Origin: Panulirus ornatus
Taxonomy: Eukaryota; Arthropoda; Malacostraca; Decapoda; Palinuridae
Assembly: GCF_036320965.1 (NCBI RefSeq)
Contig: NC_092228.1
Coordinates: forward strand, 19,575,469 to 19,639,468
Direction of reading: 5' to 3'
Length of the DNA: 64,000 bases
Shown here one piece after another: positions 45,496 through 56,894 of the stretch (position 1 is its first letter; each line of letters opens with the position of its first letter). Both the position numbers and the translations under genes were made by a program. The notes under the pieces are model-generated. The model ran no database searches, was not told the origin of the DNA, and saw only the letters and a list, made by a program, of their open reading frames with translations.

Positions 45496-47448
45496 TCACA
45501 TGCCCTGGTTCAATCCACTGACAGCACATCGACCCCGGTATACCACATCGTTCCAATTCACTCTATTCCTTGCATGCCTTTCACCCTCCTGCATGTTCAG
45601 GCCCCGATCACTCAAAATCTTTTTCACTTCATCTTTCCACCTCCAATTTGGTCTCCCACTTCTCCTCGTTCCCTCCACCTCTGACACATATATCCTCTTG
45701 GTCAATCTTTCCTCACTCATTCTCTCCATGTGACCAAACCATTTCAAAACACCCTCTTCTGCTTACTCAACCACACTCTTTTTATTTCCACACATCTCTC
45801 TCACCCTTACATTACTTACTCGATCAAACCACCTCACACCACATATTGTCCTCAAACATCTCATTTCAAGCACATCCACCCTCCTGCGCACAACTCTATC
45901 CATAGCCCACGCCTCGCAACCATACAACATTGTTGGAACCACTATTCCTTCAAACATACCCATTTTTGCTTTCCGAGATAATGTTCTCGACTTCCAAACA
46001 TTCTTCAAGGCTCCCAGAATTTTCGCCCCCTCCCCCACCCTATGATTCACTTCCGCTTCCATGGTTCCATCCGCTGCCAGATCCACTCCCAGATATCTAA
46101 AACACTTCACTTCCTCCAGCTTTTCTCCATTCAAACTTAACTCCCAATCGACTTGACCCTCAACCCTACTGTACCTAATAACCTTGCTCTTATTCACATT
46201 TACTCTTAACTTTCTTCTTTCACAAACTTTACCAAACTCAGTCACCAGCTTCAGCAGTTTCTTACATGAATCAGCCACCAGCGCTGTATCATCAGCGAAC
46301 AACAACTGACTCACTTCCCAAGCTCTCTTATCCACAACAGACTGCATACTTGCCCCTCTTTCCAAAACTCTTGCATTCACCTCCCTAACAACCTCATCCA
46401 TAAACAAATTAAACAACCATGGAGACATCACACACCCCTGCCGCAAACCTACATTCACTGAGAACCAATCACTTTCCTCTCTTCCTACACGTACACATGC
46501 CTTACATCCTCGATAAAAACTTTTCACTGCTCCTAACAACTTGCCTCCCACACCATATATTCTTAATACCTTCCACAGAGCATCTCTATCAACTCTATCA
46601 TATGCCTTCTCCAGATCCATAAATGCTACATACAAATCCATTTGCTTTTCTAAGTATTTCTTGCATACATTCTTCAAAGCAAACACCTGATCCACACATC
46701 CTCTACCACTTCTGAAACCACACTGCTCTTCCCCAATCTGATGCTCTGTACATGCCTTCACCCTCTCAATCAATACCCTCCCATATAATTTACCAGGAAT
46801 ACTCAACAAACTTATACCTCTGTAATTTGAGCATTCACCTTTGTCCCCTTTGCCTTTGTACAATGGCACTATGCAAGCATTCCGCCAATCCTCAGGCACC
46901 TCACCATGAGTCATACATACATTAAATAACCTTACCAACCAGTCAACAATACAGTCACCCCCTTTATTAATAAATTCCACTGCAATGCCATCCAAACCTG
47001 CTGCCTTGCCGGCTTTCATCTTCCGTAAAGCTTTTACTACCTCTTCTCTATTTACCAAATCATTTTCCCTAACCCTCTCACTTTGCACACCACCTCGACC
47101 AAGACACCCCACATCTGTCACTCTATCATCAAACACATTCAACAAACCTTCAAAATACTCACTCCATCTCCTTCTGACATCACCACTACTTGTTATCACC
47201 TCCCCATTTGCCCCCTTCACTGAAGTTCCCATTTGCTCCCTTGTCTTACGCACTTTATTTACCTCCTTCCAAAACATCTTATTCTCCCTGAAATTTAATG
47301 ACACTCTCTCACCCCAACTCTCAGTTGCCCTCTTTTTCACCTCTTGCACCTTTCTCTTGACCTCCTGCCTCTTTCTTTTATACCTCTCCCACTCATTTGC
47401 ACCCTTTCCCTGCAAAAATCGTTCAAATGCCTCTCTCTTCTCTTTCAC
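45496..47448 (-). pseudogene. RT of long-UTR RTE-like LINE
   Basis: A 561-codon frame from MKEKREAFERFLQGKG to KKSVVE (45763-47448) with all RT motifs intact (AFMDLEKAYDRV, GLRQGCVMSPWLF, LLFADDTALVAD). A single premature TAA then interrupts it, and the remaining C-terminus follows in frame to 45496 or beyond. Confidence 0.9.
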
Positions 47449-47635
47449 TAATAATCTTACTTCTTCATTCCATCACTCACTACCTTTTCTAATTAACCCA
47501 CTTCCCACGCTTCTCATGCCACAAGCATCTTTTGTGCAAGCCATCACTGCTTCCCTAAATACATCCCATTCCTCCCCCACTCCCCTTACCTCCTTTGTTC
47601 TCACCTTTTTCCATTCTGTACTCAAGTCTCTCCTG

Positions 47636-48522
47636 CTACTTCCTCATACAAGTCTCCTTCCCAAGCTCACTTACTCTCACCACTCTCTTCACCCCAACAT
47701 TCTCTCTTCTTTTCTGAAAACCCCCACAAATCTTCACCTTTGCTTCCACAAGATAATTATCAGACATCCCTCCAGTTGCACCTCTCAGCACATTAACATC
47801 CAAAAGTCTCTCTTTCATGCGTCTATCAATTAACACGTAATCCAATAACGCTCTCTGGCCATCTCTCCTACTTACATATGTATACTTATGTATATCTCGC
47901 TTTTTAAACCAGGTATTCCCAATCACCAGTCCTTTTTCAGCACGTAAATCTACAAGCTCTTCACCATTTCCATTTACAACACTGAAAACTCCATGTATAC
48001 CAATTATTCCCTCAACTGCCACATTACTCACCTTTGCATTCAAATCACCCATCACTATAACCCGGTCTTGTGCATCAAAACCACTAACACACTCATTCAG
48101 CTGCTCCCAAAACACTTGCCTCTCATGATCTTTCTTCTCATGCCCAGGTGCATATGCACCAATAATCACCCATCTCTCTCCATCAACTTTCAGTTTTACC
48201 CATATCAATCTAGAATTTACTTTCTTACACTCTATCACATAGTCCCACAACTTCTGATTCAGGAGTAGTGCTACTCCTTCCCTTGCTCTTCTCCTCTCAC
48301 TAACCCCTGACTTTACTCCCAAGACATTCCCAAACCACTCTTCCCCTTTACCCTTTAGCTTCATTTCACTCAGAGCCAAAACATCCAGGTTCCTTTCCTC
48401 AAACATACTACCTATCTCTCCTTTTTTCTCATCTTGGTTACATCCACACACATTTAGACACCCCAATCTGAGCCTTCGAGGAGGATGAGCACTCCTCGCG
48501 TGACTCCTTCTTCTGTTTCCCC
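47636..48522 (-). pseudogene. Endonuclease of long-UTR RTE-like LINE
   Basis: GCLNVCGCNQDEKKGE, ALSEMKLKGKG (Thr to Met next to the catalytic Glu), IGAYAPGHEKK, VMGDLNAK and MSDNYLVEA. The Ser-Asp-His signature is changed to Ser-Asp-Asn, which should impair catalysis. A frameshift near 47630 separates it from the RT; the usual start codon is lost. Confidence 0.88.
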
Positions 48523-48620
48523 TTTAAGAAAGTTAAAATACAAGGAGGGGAGGGTTTCTGGCCCCCCGCTCCCGTCCTCTTTAGTCGCCTTCTACAACAC
48601 GTGAGGAATGCGTGGGAAGT

Positions 48621-48660
48621 ATTCTTAATCCCCTATCCTCAGGGATAGGGGATTAAGAAT
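48621..48660. repeat. Perfect 18-bp foldback at the LINE 5' end
   Basis: Arms 48621-48638 and 48643-48660 are exact reverse complements (ATTCTTAATCCCCTATCC) with a TCAG loop. The left arm is the ordinary 5' end of the LINE; the right arm is extra. Confidence 0.95.
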
Positions 48661-48710
48661 AATAATAATTAATAATAATAATAATAATTAATAATAATGA
48701 TAATAATAGG
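48657..48710. repeat. (AAT)n microsatellite between opposed LINEs
   Basis: About 54 bp of AAT/AATT units between the 5' ends of a minus and a plus LINE copy. Confidence 0.9.
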
Positions 48711-51420
48711 CACGCAAAAAAGAGACTTTTGGATGTTAATGTGCTGAGAGGTGCAACTGGAGGGACGAAGGTGAAGATTTGTAGAGGTTTTCAAAAAAGA
48801 AGAGAGAATGTTGGAGTGAAGAGAGTGGTGAGAGTAAGTGAGCTTGGGAAGGAGACTTGTGTGAGGAAGTACCAGGAGAGACTGAGTACAGAATGGAAAA
48901 AGGTGAGAACAAAGGAGGTAAGGGGAGTGAGGGAGGAATGGGATGCATTTAGGGAAGCAGTGCTGGCTTGCGCAAAAGATGCTTGTGGTATGAGAAGCGT
49001 GGGAGTGGGCAGATTAGAAAGGGTAGTGAGTGGTGGGATGAAGAAGTAAGATTATTAATGAAAGAGAAGAGAGAGGCATTTGGACAATTTTTGCAGGGAA
49101 ATAATGCAAATGAGTGGGAGATGTATAAAAGAAAGAGGTAGGAGGTCAAGACAAAGGTGCAAGAGGTGAAAAAGAGGGCAAATGAGAGTTGGGGTGAGAG
49201 AGTATCATCAAATTTTAGGGAGAATAAAAAGATGTTTTGGAAGGAGGTAAATAAAGTGTGTAAGACAAGGGAACAAATAGGAACTTCAGTGAAGGGGGCT
49301 AATGGGGAGGTGATAACAAGTAGTGGTGATGTGAGGAGGTGGAGTGAGTACTTTGAAGTTTTGTTGAATGTGTTTGATGATAGAGTGGCAGATATAGGTT
49401 GTTTTGGTCGAGGTGGTGTGCAAAGTGAGAGGGTTAGGGAAAATGATTTGGTAAACAGAGAAGAGGTAGTAAAAGCTTTGCGGAAGATGAAAGCCAGCAA
49501 GGCAGCGGGTTTGGATAATATTGCAGTGGAATTTATAAAAAAAAGGGGGCGACTGTGTTGTTGGTAAGGTTATTTAATGTATGTATGATTCATGATGAGG
49601 TGCCTGAGGATTGGCAGAATGCTTGCATAGTGCCATTGTAGAAAGGCAAAGGGGACAAAGGTGAGTGCTCAAATTACAGAGGTATAAGTTTGTTGAGTAT
49701 TCCTGGCAAATTATATGGGAGGGTATTGATTGAGAGGGTGAAGGCATGTACAGAGCATCAGATTGGGGAAGAGCAATGTGGTTTCAGAAGTGGTAGAGGA
49801 TGTGTGGATCAGGTATTTGCTTTGAGGAATGTATGTGAGAAATACTTAGAAAAGCAAATGGATTTGTATGTAGCATTTATGGATTTGAAGAAGGCATATG
49901 ATAGAGTTGATAGAGATGCTCGGTGGAAGGTATTAAGAATATATGGTGTGGGAGGCAGGTTGTTAGAAGCAGTGAAAAGTTTTTATCGAGGATGTAAGGC
50001 ATGTGTACGTGTAGGGAGAGAGGAAAGTGATTGGTTCTCAGTGAATGTAGGTTTGCGGCAGGGGTGTGTGATGTCTCCATGGTTGTTTAATTTGTTTATG
50101 GATGGGGTTGTTAGGGAGGTGAATGCAAGAGTTTTGGAAAGAGGGGCAAGTATACAGTCTGTTGTGGATGAGAGAGCTTGGGAAGTGAGTCAATTGTTGT
50201 TCGCTGATGATACAGCACTGGTGGCTGATTCATGTGACAAACTGCAGAAGTTGGTGACTGAGTTTGGTAGAGTGTGTGAAAGAAGATAGTTGAGAGTAAA
50301 TGTGAATAAGAGGAAGGTTATTAGGTACAATAAGGTTGAGGGTCAAGTCAATTGGGAGGTAAGTTTGAATCGAGAAAAACTGGAGGAAGTGAAGTGTTTT
50401 AGATATCTGGGAGTGGATTTGGCAGTAGGTGGAACCATGGAAGAGGAAGAGAATCATAGGGTGGGGGAGGGGGTGAAAATTCTGGGAGTCTTGAAGAATA
50501 TGTGGAAGTCGAGAATGTTATCTCGGAAAGCAAAAATGGGTATGTTTGAAGGAGTAGTGGTTCCAACAATGTTGTATGGTTGCGTGGCATGGGCTATGGA
50601 TAGAGATGTGCACAGGAGGGTGGATGTGCTGGAAATGAGATGTTTGAGGACAATATGTGGTGTGAAGTGGTTTGATCGAGTAAGTAATAATAGGGTAAGA
50701 GAGATGTGTGGTAATAAAAAGAGTGTGGTTGAGAGAGCAGAAGAAAGTGTTTTGAAATGGTTTGGTCACATGGAGAGAATGAGTGAGGAAAGATTGACAA
50801 AGAGGATATATGTGTTGGAGGTGGAGGGAACAAGGAGAAGTGGGAGACCAAATTGGAGGTGGAAAGATGGAGTGAAAAAGATTTTGAGTGATCAGGGCCT
50901 GAACATGCAGGAGGGTGAAAGGCGTGCAAGGAATAGAGTGAATTGGAATGATGTGGTATACCGGGGTCGACGTGCTGTGAATGGATTTAACCAGGGCATG
51001 TGAAGCGTCTGGGGTAAACCATGGAAAGTTCTGTGGGGCCTGGATGTGGAAAGGGAGCTGTGGTTTCGGTGAATTATTACATGACAGCTAGAGACTGAGT
51101 GTGAATGAATGGGGCCTTTGTTGTCCTTTCCTAGCGCTAACTCGCACACATGAGGGGGAAGGGGGTTGTTATTTCATGTGTGGTGAGGTGGCGATGGGAA
51201 TGATAAAGGCAGACAGTATGAATTATGTACATGTGTATACATGTATATGTCTGTGTGTGTGTGTATATATATGTATACGTTGAGATGTATAGGTATGTAT
51301 ATTTGCGTGTGTGGATGTGTATGTATATACATGTTTATGTGGGTGGGTTGGGTCATTCTTTCATCTGTTTCCTTGCGCTACCTCGCTAACGCTGGAGACA
51401 GTGACAAAGCAAAATAAGAA
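48711..51420 (+). mobile_element. RTE-like LINE, long 3' UTR, 5' truncated
   Basis: Starts in the endonuclease at KERLLDVNVLRGATGG (with the MSDHY signature deleted), then RT and long-type 3' UTR (51005-51415). Breaks: a stop near 49140, a deletion near 49555, a stop replacing the Tyr of LYKGK (49639) and a stop near 50288. ORF end of the RSGRP/ILSDQG type. (AAT)n tail. Confidence 0.88.
49690..51003 (+). pseudogene. RT of long-UTR RTE-like LINE
   Basis: Two open pieces in the same frame (49690-50289 and 50290-51003) separated by a TAG replacing Lys in ERRKLRVNV. AFMDLKKAYDRV, GLRQGCVMSPWLF and LLFADDTALVAD are visible. Confidence 0.88.
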
Positions 51421-51424
51421 AAAA

Positions 51425-51495
51425 AAAATAATAATAATAATAACAACAACAATAATCATAATGAGTAATAAAAGTACTGAAATAATTCAAATACA

Positions 51496-51546
<51 letters not shown>
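51425..51546. repeat. (AAT)n microsatellite
   Basis: AAT repeats with a short non-repeat interruption around 51455-51495; tail of the preceding LINE. Confidence 0.92.
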
Positions 51547-51547
<1 letters not shown>

Positions 51548-53998
51548 TATCTAGGGAAGCAGTGATGGCATGTACAAAACATCCATGTGGCATGAGAAAG
51601 GTAGGAGGTGGGTAGGTCAGACAGGGTAGTGAGTGGTTGGATGAAGAGGTAAAGTTGTTAAAGACGGAGAAAAGAGAGGTGTTCGGACGATACTTGCAAG
51701 GAAGGAGTGCAAATGACTAGGAGATAAAAGTAAGCAGCACGAGGTCAAGAGGAAGGTGCAAGGGTTGAAAAACAGGGCAAATAAGAGCTGGGGTGAGAGA
51801 GTATCATTAAATTTTAGGGAGAATAAAAAGAGGTTATGGAAGGAGTTGAATAACGTTCGTAATACAAGAGAACAAATGTTAATGTCAGTGAAGGGGGAAA
51901 GGGGGGAAGCAATAACAGGCAGTGATGAAGTGAGAAGGAGATGGAGTGAGTATTTTGAAGGCTTGTTGAATGTGTTTGATGATAGAGTGGCAGATGTGGG
52001 GTGCTTTGGTCAGAGTGGTGTGTGAAGTAAGAGGGAGGTTCAGGGAGAATGGCTTGTTTAAGAGAGAAGAGGTAGTGAAAGCTTTGCAGAAGATGAAATC
52101 TGGCAAGGCAATGGGTTTGGATGGTATTGCAGTGGAATTTATTTAAAAAGGGGGTGACTGTATTGTTATTTGGTTGGTAAGGATATTCAACGTATTTATG
52201 GATCATGGTGAAGTGCTTGAGGATTGGCGCAATGAATGCCTAGTGCCACTGTACAAAGGCAAAGTGGATAAAGGTGAGTGTTCAAACTACAGAGGCACAA
52301 GTTTGTTGAGTATTCCAGGGAAATTATATGGGAGGGTATTGATTGAGAGGGTGAAGGCATGTACAGAGCATCAAACTGGAGAAGAGCAGTGTGATTTCAG
52401 AAATGGTAGAGGATGTGTGGATCTTGTGTTTGCTTTGAAGAATGTGTGTGAGAAATACTTAGAAAAACATAAGGATTTGTATGTAGCATTTATGGGTCTG
52501 GAGAAGGCATATGATAGGGTTGATAGAGATGCTTTGAGGAAGGGCTTAAGAGTTTATGGTGTGGGAGGTAAAGTTGCTAGAAGCAGTGAAAAGTTTTTAC
52601 TAAGGATGTAAGGCAAGCATAAGAGTAGGAAGAGAGGAATGATTGGTTCCGAGTGAAGGTTGGTCTGTGGCAGGCAGGGTTAAGTGATGTCCCCAAGGTA
52701 ATTTAATTTGTTAATGGATGGGGTGGGTAGGGAGGTAAATGCAAGAGTTTTGGAGAGAGGGGTGAGTAATGCAGTCTGTTGGAGATGAGAGGCCTGGGAA
52801 GTGTCAGCTGTTGTTTGCCGATGATACAGCTATGGTGGCTGATTCAAGTGAGAAACAGCAGAAGTTAGTGACTGAGTATGGAAAAAAGCGTGAAAGGAGA
52901 AAGTTGAGAGTAAATGTGAATAAGAGCAAGGTTAATAAATTCAGTAGGGTTGAAGGACACGTTAATTTGGATGTAATTTTGAATGGAGAAAAATAAGTGT
53001 TTTAGATATCTGGAAGTGGACTTAGCAGTAAATGGAACCATGGAAGTAGAAGTGAGTCACAGGGTGGGGGAAGGGGCGAAGGTTTTGAGAGTAATGAAGA
53101 ATGTGTGGAAGTAGAGAACATTATTGCGGAGAACAAAAATGGGTATGTTTGAAGGAATAGTAATTCCAACAATATTATATGGGTGTGAGGCATGGGCTGT
53201 ACAGAGAAGGGTGGATGTGTTGGAAATGAAATGTTTGGGGACAATATGTGGTGTGAGGTGGTTTCATTGAGTAAGTAATGGAAGAGTAAGAGAGATGTGT
53301 GGAAACAAAAAGAGTGTGGTTGAGAGAGCAGAAGAGGGTGTGTTGGAGTGGTTTGGACATATGGAGAGAATGAGTGAGGAAAGGTTGACAAAGAGGATAT
53401 ATGAGTCAGAGGTGGCTAGAAGAAGGAGAAGTGAGAGACCGAATTGGAGGTGGAAGGATGGAGTCAAAAAGATTTTGAGTGATTGGGGCCTGAACATACA
53501 GGAGGGTGAGAGGCATGCAAGGAATACAGTGAATTGGGACAATGTGGTATATTGGGGTTGACGTGCTGTCAATGGACTGAAGCAGGGCATGTGAAACGTC
53601 TGGGGTAAACCATGGAAAGGTCTGTGGGGCCTGGATGTGGATAGGGAGCTGTGGTTTCTGTGCATTAGACATGACAGGCAGAGACTGAGTGTGAACGAAT
53701 GTGGCCTTGTTTGTCTGTTTTCCTAGCTCTACCTCGCTGAAGCAGGGGGTAGCGTTGCTGTTTTCTGTGGGGTGGGGGAGTGCCAGAAATGAATGAAGGC
53801 AAGCAAATATGAGTATGTACATGTGTATATATGTATATATCTATGTGTATGTATATATATATGTGTATGTGTTGATATGTATATGTATATGTGTGCATGG
53901 GCTTTTATGTATATATATGTGTATAAGAGTGGATGGGCTATTCTTCGTCCGTTTCCTGGCACTACCCTGCTGACATGGGAAACGGCGATCAAGTATAA
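51547..53998 (+). mobile_element. Oldest, most diverged RTE-like LINE copy
   Basis: From the endonuclease-RT linker (ACTKHPCGMRKVGGG-like frames) through RT to a long 3' UTR (53565-53995). Open pieces are 51756-52025 (linker), 52174-52611 (RT motif A region, AFMGLEKAYDRVDRDAL, with Asp changed to Gly), 52769-52996 (LLFADDTAMVAD) and 53295-53561 (ORF end with RSERPNWRWKDGVKKILSDWG). Many frameshifts. The tail is a long (AAT)n. Confidence 0.85.
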
Positions 53999-53999
53999 T

Positions 54000-54005
54000 A
54001 CTAAC

Positions 54006-54058
<53 letters not shown>

Positions 54059-54165
54059 TAATAATAATAATGATAATAATGATAATAATAATGATAATGA
54101 TAATAATAACAATAATAAGAATAATAACAAAAAAGATAACAATAATAATGATACTAGTAACTATG
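54000..54165. repeat. (AAT)n microsatellite
   Basis: About 165 bp of AAT, GAT and AAC units; the asparagine-rich ORF over it is an artefact. Confidence 0.92.
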
Positions 54166-54299
54166 ACAATATCGAAAGTTAGTAATGACACTGGATATTG
54201 TTGTTATTGTTATCATTCCTAGTAATAGTTTCTAATATTCTCTTTCCTTTTTGACTCCTGAATGTGCGCCAAAGACCATCTTATGACTGGAGTCTGTTG

Positions 54300-55600
54300 G
54301 TCAGACACAGTATGAAAAATTTTGAGAAAAAGCCTAATGTGTAAAGATCATACCAATCTAAATAGTAATAAAAAAAATTCCAGTACTAAATACGTCCAAA
54401 ACTTGAAAAGGAAAAAGGCTTATAACTGTCAAAAATCAAGGCAGATGCAGTGCTTTTTAGAAGTCCGTACATGGCAAATTAAGTATGCAATTGGTAATAC
54501 AGCTATGTTCTTTGCACACAAAAACCAACCCTTTCTGTCACAGTTTGGAGAGCTGACGTTTGGTCATAAAAGCCATGTCAGACAACCTGTCTTGCTTTAA
54601 TGTTCCTGACCAAGATGAACCTCCACTGCATATAGATGATAAGTGTTTGGTGTACTTGTTCTTACTTATTTGCTGGCTCCAAGTAGATTATCAACATTTC
54701 AAGATTAACCTGAAAAAGTGTTCCGTTTATCAAGAGAATCTGAAGCAACCTATCATGGATATTGTGTAGTATAAGTACAATCAGACCAGTTTGAAATAAA
54801 TTGCTAGAGAGAAGTGTGGATGTGGGGGAGATTAAGAGTGACCAGCAAAGCAAGACTGCCAAAGAAATGGTCAGAGATTTTAAGGGAACTAATAAAGAGC
54901 TCTTCAAGTTTTTGGGAGAAGTTATCCAGGCGAAGATGTGATCAGAAGGCAAATTCTTGTGCAGAACAGGTGACACTCTCATTACTTTTAGAACAAACAT
55001 GGAGGAGCTATGTCTCATGAGGAAGCAGACATGCATGTTATGTAACACACATTGCACTCTCTTAAGCATGGGACAAATATGCACATGGTAGATATGGACA
55101 TGTGTATTATATTTGCTGGGTTGTTCTTTCTAAAAGCAATTATAGGAAACTCACAAACTTTCACATATGGGTAGCATTTAGAAGAGGACAATATATCAGT
55201 ATCATGTTAACAAAGGGCGATGCAGCATAGGGAAGCACACTGCAAAAGAGTTTCTGATGTTCCATACCTTTACAGGCTGATTCAATTTCAGAATTACATG
55301 GTGTGGATAAAAGGTCTAAACGGAAAGTCTGATCAAAGATGCCTGATGTGACAAAGGCATTTGTATACATTACGAGATCACCATTAGCTGATATGACTCC
55401 TATTAGTTCAGAGTTCGAGTTGTTGGAGAAGTCTGTCATCACAATGCATGACAGATCAAGTACATCAATGTTTGGGAATGTGGCAAGAAGAAAGCATCTC
55501 ACAAAGAGCTGTGCCCTTACCTATCTTTCACCAACACAGGACACACTCCTGCAACATATCTGGCATATAATTCAATAGGAAAGCATATGCTACTTGAGAA
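54300..55600 (+). pseudogene. Fossil of a multicopy invertebrate gene with HEEADTR-type motif
   Basis: Plus-strand frames, broken by stops, resemble a multicopy invertebrate protein family of unknown function. Recognisable blocks: RLPKKWSEILREL (about 54860-54900; family R-x-P-x-N-W-x-x-F-L-R), SHEEADMHVM (about 55015-55045; family HEEADTR), VDMDMCIIFAGLF (about 55090-55130; family V-D-T-D-V-V-V) and LTYLSPTQDTLLQHI (about 55520-55562; family L-P-P-T-x-x-A-x-x-x-H). The G-C-D-T-T-S block is degraded to GCDAA-like. The assignment rests on motif memory and order, not on alignment. Confidence 0.5.
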
Positions 55601-56304
55601 GTGTAACACACCTGTAAGTCACCTTCCCAGGAGACTCTGCCAATGGTCTGTTAAGCATCAGGCACTAAAGACTAAGACATGGCACTGAAGTTCACTATTT
55701 ATGGAAACTCTTTTCTGTGGCCATACAAGAAACTTTGGGCAGCTATTTGAGGATGTAGGATGATCTCCTCTAAGGTTGCCAATTTCTGAAGCTTCAGAGG
55801 TGTGCTGGGAACTCATTCGTTGCTGCTGTGAAAGCAGTTTGCCTTATGCAGTGCATTCCTCATGCAATAAAGGTGACCTGCCTTGCACAGAACTTTGTAT
55901 GAGTTCATTCTTGGTGACATGACATTCAACATTTAACTGAAGCTACTGAGGACTTAAAGGTTAGTCTCATTGGTGTATGGGGAACTTGTATGTGTTTACT
56001 GATCCCACTGACCCATCGTTCAACAGTAATGATGTTAACTTGGTTTTGAGTGATAACTGTGTTCACTAACCCAAGACTGAACTGTGGTTTAATTCTTATC
56101 TGAATTAAATGCCTTTACCATGTTGTTATTAAGCCAATCTGTGATCATTTCATCCAACAGAATATTCATGATAAAAAGATCACGAGACAAATCCTCTTTC
56201 CGTGGAGCTGGCAAGTAGTACTCACTTGACAGATCTGTCATGGGGAAAACAACATGAATTTGATATGTAATGGAGAACATGAACTCAGGAGCATATCAAC
56301 CCAG
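55601..56304. other. No gene recognised; contains a dispersed repeat
   Basis: Apart from the repeat at 55630-55740, about 560 bp show nothing recognisable. An ORF at 56089-56280 (63 codons, minus) has no known features. Confidence 0.4.
55630..55740 (+). repeat. Dispersed repeat, same family as 30530-30690
   Basis: Shares CTCTGCCAATGGTCTGTTAAG, the CACTAAAGACTAAGACATGG block and GGAAACTCTTTTCTGTGGCC with the copy at 30550-30640. Truncated at its 3' side. Confidence 0.55.
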
Positions 56305-56313
56305 TAATAAATA

Positions 56314-56314
<1 letters not shown>
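56305..56314 (+). repeat. Target-site duplication, left copy
   Basis: TAATAAATAT next to the poly(T) side of the LINE. Confidence 0.82.
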
Positions 56315-56345
<31 letters not shown>

Positions 56346-56884
56346 GTCGCTGTCTCCCGCGTTTGCGAGGTAGCGCGAGGAAACAGACGAAAGAAATGGC
56401 CCAACCCCCATACACACGTACATACACACGTCCACACACGCAAATATACATACCTACACAGCTTTCCATGGTTTACCCCAGACGCTTCACATGCCTTGAT
56501 TCAATCCACTGACAGCACGTCAACCCCTGTATACCACATCGCTCCAATTCACTCTATTCCTTGCCCTCCTTTCACCCTCCTGCATGTTCAGGCCCCGATC
56601 ACACAAAATCTTTTTCACTCCATCTTTCCACCTCCAATTTGGTCTCCCTCTTCTCCTCGTTCCCTCCACCTCCGACACATATATCCTCTTGGTCAATCTT
56701 TCCTCACTCATTCTCTCCATGTGCCCAAACCATTTCAAAACACCCTCTTCTGCTCTCTCAACCACGCTCTTTTTATTTCCACACATCTCTCTTACCCTTA
56801 CGTTACTTACTCGATCAAACCACCTCACACCACACATTGTCCTCAAACATCTCATTTCCAGCACATCCATCCTCCTGCGCACAA
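56315..56884 (-). mobile_element. Short RTE-like LINE with 10-bp target-site duplication
   Basis: T26 run (poly(A) tail), short-type 3' UTR and RT C-terminal part back to VRRRMDVLEM, open throughout (56520-56882). Flanked by TAATAAATAT at 56305-56314 and 56885-56894. Confidence 0.9.
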
Positions 56885-56894
56885 TAATAAATAT
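56885..56894 (+). repeat. Target-site duplication, right copy
   Basis: TAATAAATAT directly beyond the 5' truncation point. Confidence 0.82.

Larger units (their letters stand above)
45066..48620 (-). mobile_element. Nearly full-length RTE-like LINE, long 3' UTR
   Basis: Tail (TATTTATTTATTTTTATTTT), long-type 3' UTR (45090-45480), RT, endonuclease and 5' UTR (48500-48620). Breaks: a TAA replacing Arg in VVERAEEG (45763), an extra A near 47624 and loss of the ATG (AGG at about 48522, where the 5270 copy has ATG). The ORF end is of the RSGRP/ILSDRG type. The 5' end carries a perfect foldback. Confidence 0.9.

Noticed and set aside
53793..54182. Asparagine-rich 129-aa ORF
   Set aside because: Translation of an (AAT)n run joined to LINE 3' UTR.
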